Source: Neckera pumila (taxonomy: Eukaryota > Streptophyta > Bryopsida > Hypnales > Neckeraceae). From it: 64,000 bases of DNA. Numbering within the stretch: the first letter of the stretch is position 1; each line of letters begins with the position of its first letter. Positions 58,202-64,000 of this stretch are shown here, in pieces. Location: the NCBI GenBank assembly GCA_963969595.1, contig OZ018411.1:26534545-26598544 (forward strand). The letters run 5' to 3'. Position numbers and translations under genes: made by a program. The notes beneath the pieces are model-generated. The model was not told the origin of the DNA, ran no database searches, and saw only the letters and a program-made list of their open reading frames with translations.

Positions 58202-59143
58202 CCTTTCTATTGTCAAGTATTCTTGGAAGTTGACCACTATAATTTTTTGAAAATATACCAAAAAACGAGTTGAAGGAGAACCCGTACTGAAATTTTCCAT
58301 AGCCATTTTTTGGCATTTGGATGATTTCAAAATAATGTCAATTCATGATGATAAAGGATTTCTCATTCAATTCTTATATTGAGATTCGCTTGAATGGAAG
58401 GTACTTAGATGGTATTGAAAATTCCGTCATTGAGGAATTTGTGACTCTTCAACATAAGACAATGCTCTAAATATGGATTTAAAAAAATCATAAAGCAATA
58501 GTAGAGCCCTACATGCCCTTTTAGCAAAATTAAATGTTTTGAAGGAGTAAAGTGCATTAGTGACAAGAATTGCAATTTGGCTACAAGAAGCTAGAAAAAT
58601 GAATTTCAAATTCATTCATGGCAATTTTATTTAATCCTAGAAGAACACCAACCTATGACCAAGGTAGTCACTAAAAATGATCAAATTTTTGGATCAATAG
58701 ATGCATTCTTCATATCTACAATGATCTAGAAAGTCATCCATCAACCCGACTTTTTGGCCTTAGCATCTTTACTGGTTAACCACAACATTTGTCTGTACCA
58801 ATATAGACATCCTTGTATAATATACTTCAGTCAAGTTCACCAAACTAGTTGACTTCCCCAATATACCAATATATTTGTAATTATGCAAAACTTAACTTCT
58901 TTCATTAAGTTGAAAACACCCAAAACCGTCAAAATAAGCAATTCAAAATAGTTAGAGGCACCTTTTTCTAGGATTTTTTATGAATTTTCAAAGTGGAACT
59001 TTCTAAGCCACTGAAACCTTCACATACCTCTGTTATAATGCTTCAATGCTTAAATTTTAGCATTTCAAAATGAACTTAATTTGTTTCAATCAAGCCAAAT
59101 TGATTAAGTAGCTATTGAAGCTAATAGCCACTTACTCAATTTG
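58202..59143. repeat. Spacer with copy 5 of the old dispersed repeat
   Basis: GACCAAGGTAGTCACTAAAA, TTTTTGGATCAATAGATGC, GAAAGTCATCCATCAACC and TTTTTGGCCTTAGCATCTT at 58660-58770. No gene. Confidence 0.5.
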
Positions 59144-59243
59144 TGAGTAACAAAATGAGAAGAAGAGCTCTTTATAGAATTGAGGTTGTGATAAGGTTTA
59201 CAACCTAATTCCATAAAGAGCTCCTCTTCTCATCTTGTAACTC
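59144..59243. repeat. 100-bp hairpin, small-RNA-precursor-like
   Basis: GAGTAACAAAATGAGAAGAA pairs with TTCTCATCTTGTAACTC. The stem continues through GAGCTCTTTATAGAATT with AATTCCATAAAGAGCTC; about 43 paired positions and a loop of about 12. Confidence 0.8.
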
Positions 59244-60643
59244 ATCAAATGTCAATGAAATTAGTCCTTCACACATCTACCAAAAAAAAATTTGGTGGAT
59301 GATGGTCACTAGATAATTTGGGGACATTTTCTTATTTTGGCACAATTTGGTGTTAAATATAAATTATTAAAAAATATTAAAAAATCAGGACTAAGGTGCA
59401 TTAGAGTACCATACCCTTAATTTTTTTGTCATTTGTTTTTGGTTTTTTAAATATTGCCAAGCATCTGACAATGAAATTGCAAGTGGGCGGGATTAGGAGA
59501 AAAAACAATTCTAAAGCCCCTCCAAAACTAATCTACGGGGTCCTCAGAGGGCTGTGGAATAGCCTTCCAGAGGCCTCATTTTTCCTCTTATGTAGCTCAC
59601 ATGGTAGCATTGTTGGTGTTGGTGGATGGTTGTTTAGTTTTTAATTTAAAAAATTATATACTATAGATTGTTTATTCATTCACCAATCCATGCTAGCATC
59701 CATTCTAATGAGATGATTTTCATTATGGAGGCAAAAAGATGGCAATTTATTATTCTTTACCTAATGCCAATTGAGAAGTTGTGTCCTCATTTCGCTCTAT
59801 ATAGGGTCTCTTTCTCCCATCACAAGATTCATTCAATTCATCTACTAATCCATTCTACTATTTTGGCACCCATTAATGTTATAGAGGTAAAAAAAATGAA
59901 AGCTTCTATTTGATTGTTGATTGAAAAGATATAGCTTCATTGCTCTCTTTCTAGGTTCTCAATTCTACTTTTGGAAGGTCCTTCAATTAAAGCACTCACT
60001 AAAACGTTGGCCTTTTTTTGACACCACTTATTGTGGGATCAAGATAATACGTTCTATCTAGTTTTTTGAGTTCTAGCTATTTCCAAAGATGAACAATACT
60101 TTATGAAAAAACAAGTTATTACATTAGCTACTATATGGACAAGATTTTGAGCATCTTCTTGGATTTTTGCATTTTTTCCTATTTCTAGTTGTCACCCCCA
60201 CCCCACCCCCTTCCACCAACTTTTTATCAAGCAACTTAAGGATTGAGCCCCTTTGAGTGTCACAGGTACAACCTTAAGAAGCAACATAAATTTAAAAAAA
60301 GAATTTGAAAACCACTTCAACATCTAGTCTTGATGTTCACTAGTGTCACACAAGCAAGAATATTGGAGGTTAACCTCTAAGAAAGCTTAGTAGAAATAGA
60401 ATGTATATATAAAACTTCATAGAGTCTAATCCCTCATGGGATTGAATGAAACGTTGCCTGCTTTTTCCCTGCATAACAACAGAATTTCCAAAATGGTAAA
60501 AATTTGGCCATTACCTCATGGTAATGACCAACTTCATGGTTTAGGACTACTTCAAGGTATTTAGGTAATGAATTACCTCATGGTAATGGGGTAAAGAAGA
60601 GATAAAATACCATGTACAATAGAGGTGAGAATATCATGTGAAA

Positions 60644-60689
<46 letters not shown>

Positions 60690-61299
60690 CATTATTGTAC
60701 AATGTATAATATAGTACAATATACACTATATACAGTTATACAATTTAATATTGTACAATATATTGGCATATTCTACAATATACAATACATACTTCTTGTA
60801 TAGATGAAGTATGGAAGTATGTGAAAGAGACCTGTCTATTATACTTCATGGGAGTCTCTCCAAGGACAATGCTTGTGGGATAATGTCCTCAACAAAGTAT
60901 CACATGGTAAAATCACACTTTTTTTGGAAATGCATTAGCATATGGGAAAATACAAGACTTTATTTGTTCATGTGTTTAGTGTTTGTTGAATTTGCACTTT
61001 CTCACATGGTGAATTCATATTACCCTTTCATGAACAATAAAATGAGGGAAATGTAACAAACTTTGCCTTGTGGTGCATCAGATAAAGCTTGCTACCTTTC
61101 CTGTGCTTTTGAGGCAAAATAATGTTTGATTTGAGAAGAATCGAGATATAAGACCTTCATTTTTGCTAACTTTCCATTTCTTCCCATCCCAATAAAAAAA
61201 AATTTGAAACCTTATACACTAAATGCAAAGAACCAAGTGACCAAATTTGTCACATTGCCCTAAGAAAGACAAAATTACCTTTTCAACATACTTGGAAGT
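59244..61299. other. AT-rich spacer
   Basis: Frames of 72-81 codons at 59426, 59668 and 60811 have no recognisable content. ATTACCTCATGGTAATG, itself a near-palindrome, occurs at 60513 and 60572. Confidence 0.3.
60648..60687. repeat. (AT)n microsatellite
   Basis: About 20 uninterrupted AT units. Confidence 0.95.
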
Positions 61300-62880
61300 A
61301 TGTCATCCATTTTGTGTAGCTTCTACAATACGAAGCTCGTGAAAACATTCACAACCCACCTAGTGGAAGCCAACTCTCTTACCAAAGAGTTTAAAAAAAA
61401 TTATCACATCGTTGAAAAATTGACAAAAGTCCCTTTTTCGAATGTACGTCATCCATCCATTCCGTGTAGCTTCCATAGCACTAAGCTCATAATGAAACAT
61501 TCACAATCCACCCAAATGAATGCCAAATGAATGCTAGCTCTCTTAAATATAGGGATTGAAACCATGGTTTTTATTTTGGGCAAAAATTCAAACCATATGA
61601 CGGCATGTTCAAATAGGCATGTTTGGCTTCATCGCTCCAAAAATTGTGCCAATATTGTCAAGGCTTGTGGCAAATACTATTCCAAAAATAACCTTGGTTG
61701 AAACTTGTCACATCACTAAAATATAGACCGTCTAAACTTCTGACAAAACATTCACAATCCACCCATATGGATGCCAACTCTCTTAAGATAGGAACTGAAA
61801 CCAACCATGGTTCTTATTGTGGGCGAAAGTTCAAACTATTTGACATGTTTGAGCCTGTTTGACTTCGTCGCTCCAAAACTGTGCCAATGTTGTGAAGGCT
61901 TGTGTCAAATACTATTCCAAAAATAACCTTGGTTGAAACTTGTCACATCACTAAAATACAAACAGTCTAAGCTCCTAACAAAACATTCATAATCCACCCA
62001 TATGGATGCCACCTCTCTTAAGATAGGGATTGAAACCAACCAGGGTTCTTATTGTGGGCGAAAGTTCAAACTATCTGAAATGTTTGAGCCTGTTTGACTT
62101 CGTCGCTCCAAAACTGTGCCAATGTTGTGAAGGCTTGTGTCAAATACTATTCCAAAAATAACCTTGGTTGAAACTTGTCACATCACTAAAATACAAACAG
62201 TCTAAGCTCCTAACAAAACATTCACAATCCACCCATATGGATGCCAGCTTTCTTAAGATAGGAATTGAAACCAACCAGGGTTCTTATTGTGGGCAAAAGT
62301 TCAAACTATCTGAAATGTTTGAGCATGTTTGACTTTGTCGCTCCAAAATTGTGCCAATGTTGTGAAGGCTTGTGTCAAATACTATTCCAAAAATAACCTT
62401 GGTTGAAACTTGTTACATCACTAAAATACAGACAGTCTAAGCTCCTGATAAAACATTCACAATCCACCCATATGGATGCCAGCTTTCTTAAGATAGGAAT
62501 TGAAACCAACTAGGGTTCTTATTGTGGGTGAAAGTTCAAACTATCTGAAATGTTTGAGCCTGTTTGACTTTGTCACTCCAAAATTGCGCCAATGTTGTGA
62601 AGGCTTGTGTAAATTACTATTCCAAAAATAACCTTGGTTGAAACTTGTCACATCACTAAAATACAGACAGTCTAAGCTCCTGACAAAACATTCACAATCC
62701 ACCCATATGGATGCCGGCTCTCTTAAGATAGGGATTGAAACCAACCAAGGTTCTTATTGTGGGTGAAAGTTCAAATTACAGGACGGGATGTTTGAGCCTG
62801 TTTGACTTTGTCGCCAATGTTAAGAAGGCTTGTGGCAAATACTGTTCCCAAAATAATCCCGGTTGAAACTTGACAGTAAT
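61300..62880. repeat. 235-bp tandem satellite
   Basis: The landmark CATTCACAATCCACCC recurs with its TTCA at 61751, 61986, 62221, 62456 and 62691, exactly 235 bp each time. More diverged, irregular units start at 61348 and 61500. Units contain ATGGATGCCAGC, GGTTCTTATTGTGGG and AATAACCTTGGTTGAAAC. No conserved frame spans units. Confidence 0.95.
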
Positions 62881-64000
62881 TGCTTTCTCAACATTCGTCG
62901 ATGCACAGGACTACCGTCATCCGTCCGCCACAGTTCCAAGCTGATGAAAACTAGCATTCCCACTCCAATCTAGTCTACCTGGTGGATGGATTGCCGGCTC
63001 TCGGCTCCGTCTCTTCCAAAATAGGAGTAAAGTGAGTCAGTTCTTATTATCCCATTTCAAAAGTGCACCGCTTATCCTTGCCCTGCCTGTCATGGTGCCC
63101 AGAAATTCTCCCATTTCCAAAGTGCCCAGGAATTGAGTCGTCCCGGGCTCATCAGTCTCGAATTTGCAGAAAGAGATGCAGATTATGCTCCAAATGAGGA
63201 CTCGTGTGAAACTACTGAGCAGAATGACCGCCGGCTGCTCACGTACCTGTCTTTGGTGACCGAGCTTCCCCGCTTTCTGTTGCCTTCTCATCATGCTACG
63301 GCTGTGGCCTTTTTCTTTTCCTTTCTATTTGGTCACAAGTCGATCCCAACTGAAGGCCGGTGAAGGTGCTGTGGACGGACTTGGGGCTAATAATAATAGC
63401 TACTGTAAGTTAATCAAAAGTTCAAAACCTGGCTTGAATCTCTGTGCCAGCTAGTACCGGTAGTACTGTAGTGCTACCAAGTTAACTTTAGTGTTGGTTC
63501 TTCGGAACAGGACCGAGCTCGTGGTTTGGTGGTTCTCCGCCTGATGAGTTTGTCTGCTGTTCGGATCTTGTCGTGACGGACATGATGTCCAGACTACTAC
63601 AGTAGTGGCTGGCTCTGGACGGAAATGAAAAGCCGAAAAGGATGTGCGGTGGCCTTCATCAGTGGTCGACGACGTGGTGGCTGGCTTTCTGTTACAGTAC
63701 CAGTAAGCCTGGATTGAGGTGCGTCATGTCTGGCGTGGTTTGTCAGGAACAGAACCGCGTCCGTCGGTTGCAATGTACCTAAGTTAATGTCCCTCCTCTG
63801 TTCTTGGAAATTCCTCCTTGATGCTGGGAGATGCTGGGATTGAAGTTGGGGATGACAAAACTGAAGGAATGCCATTTAGGAGCCAGTGGCCTGACTGCAG
63901 GAGTGTTGAGTTGATGTGTCAGGAGGAGGATATTCTCAGTGGGATGGAAGAAACAGTAGCAGGAATGTTCATTATAGGATTTGAGCACCAATTTCCTTGG
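62881..64000. other. GC-richer unassigned sequence, possibly a flank of a gene outside the window
   Basis: Low-copy sequence of gene-island composition. Frames at 63133-63363 (+), 63037-63294 (-) and 63597-63875 (-) have no recognisable domain. It may be promoter or leader DNA of a gene beyond 64000. Confidence 0.35.

Noticed and set aside
61300..62880. Regularly spaced repeats as a CRISPR array
   Set aside because: 235-bp units are tandem without distinct spacers, and the genome is a plant's.
1..64000. LTR retrotransposons, LINEs or a transposase gene
   Set aside because: I found no long terminal repeats, no gag/pol, reverse transcriptase, integrase or transposase motifs; repeats here are non-coding.
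1..64000. tRNA or rRNA genes
   Set aside because: No sequence with a convincing cloverleaf and B-box was noticed by eye; a covariance-model search was not possible.

Overview
This window looks like a nuclear segment of a land-plant genome. It is AT-rich and repeat-dominated, with two GC-richer gene islands. The two recognisable genes are plant-specific: an R2R3-MYB transcription factor with a subgroup-21-like (MYB52/56/105/117-type) DNA-binding region and C-terminus, and a chloroplast zeaxanthin epoxidase with its plant-type FHA domain. Gene density is low (two genes in 64 kb) and the epoxidase reading frame has no intron. A large-genome seedless plant (lycophyte or bryophyte) is therefore a weak inference; the species cannot be named from sequence alone.

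Layout. 1-14.5 kb: repeats, with degenerate telomere-like sequence near 0.85-1.03 kb, foldback elements, PIF/Harbinger-like and Emigrant-like MITEs, and a family of about 0.9-kb elements flanked by TTAA. 14.5-17.4 kb: the MYB gene on the + strand, two coding exons and one 129-bp intron inside the R2 repeat. 19-46.7 kb: a long AT-rich stretch of TTAA elements, some nested three deep, with palindromes and minisatellites. 47-51 kb: unassigned sequence. 51.4-55 kb: the epoxidase gene (+ strand, 676 codons). 55-62.9 kb: repeats, including a Stowaway-type MITE and a 235-bp satellite. 62.9-64 kb: GC-richer sequence that may be the flank of a gene outside the window.

The main discovery candidate is the TTAA family. 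About 23 copies cover roughly 20 kb (about 31% of the window). They share short inverted ends reading TTAACCCCTAAAGGACC, lie between TTAA tetranucleotides, encode no protein, and fall into subfamilies with different interiors. Several insertions can be compared with a related empty site in the same window, and those comparisons show a single TTAA at the unfilled site. This is the signature of a TTAA-targeting DNA transposon (piggyBac-like, or less likely Kolobok or Sola3), which to my knowledge is unusual for land plants. No copy lies in the MYB island or between 46.7 and 55.7 kb around the epoxidase gene.

The two genes are not a functional unit. One is a nuclear regulator, the other a plastid xanthophyll-cycle and abscisic-acid-precursor enzyme, and 36 kb of repeats separates them.
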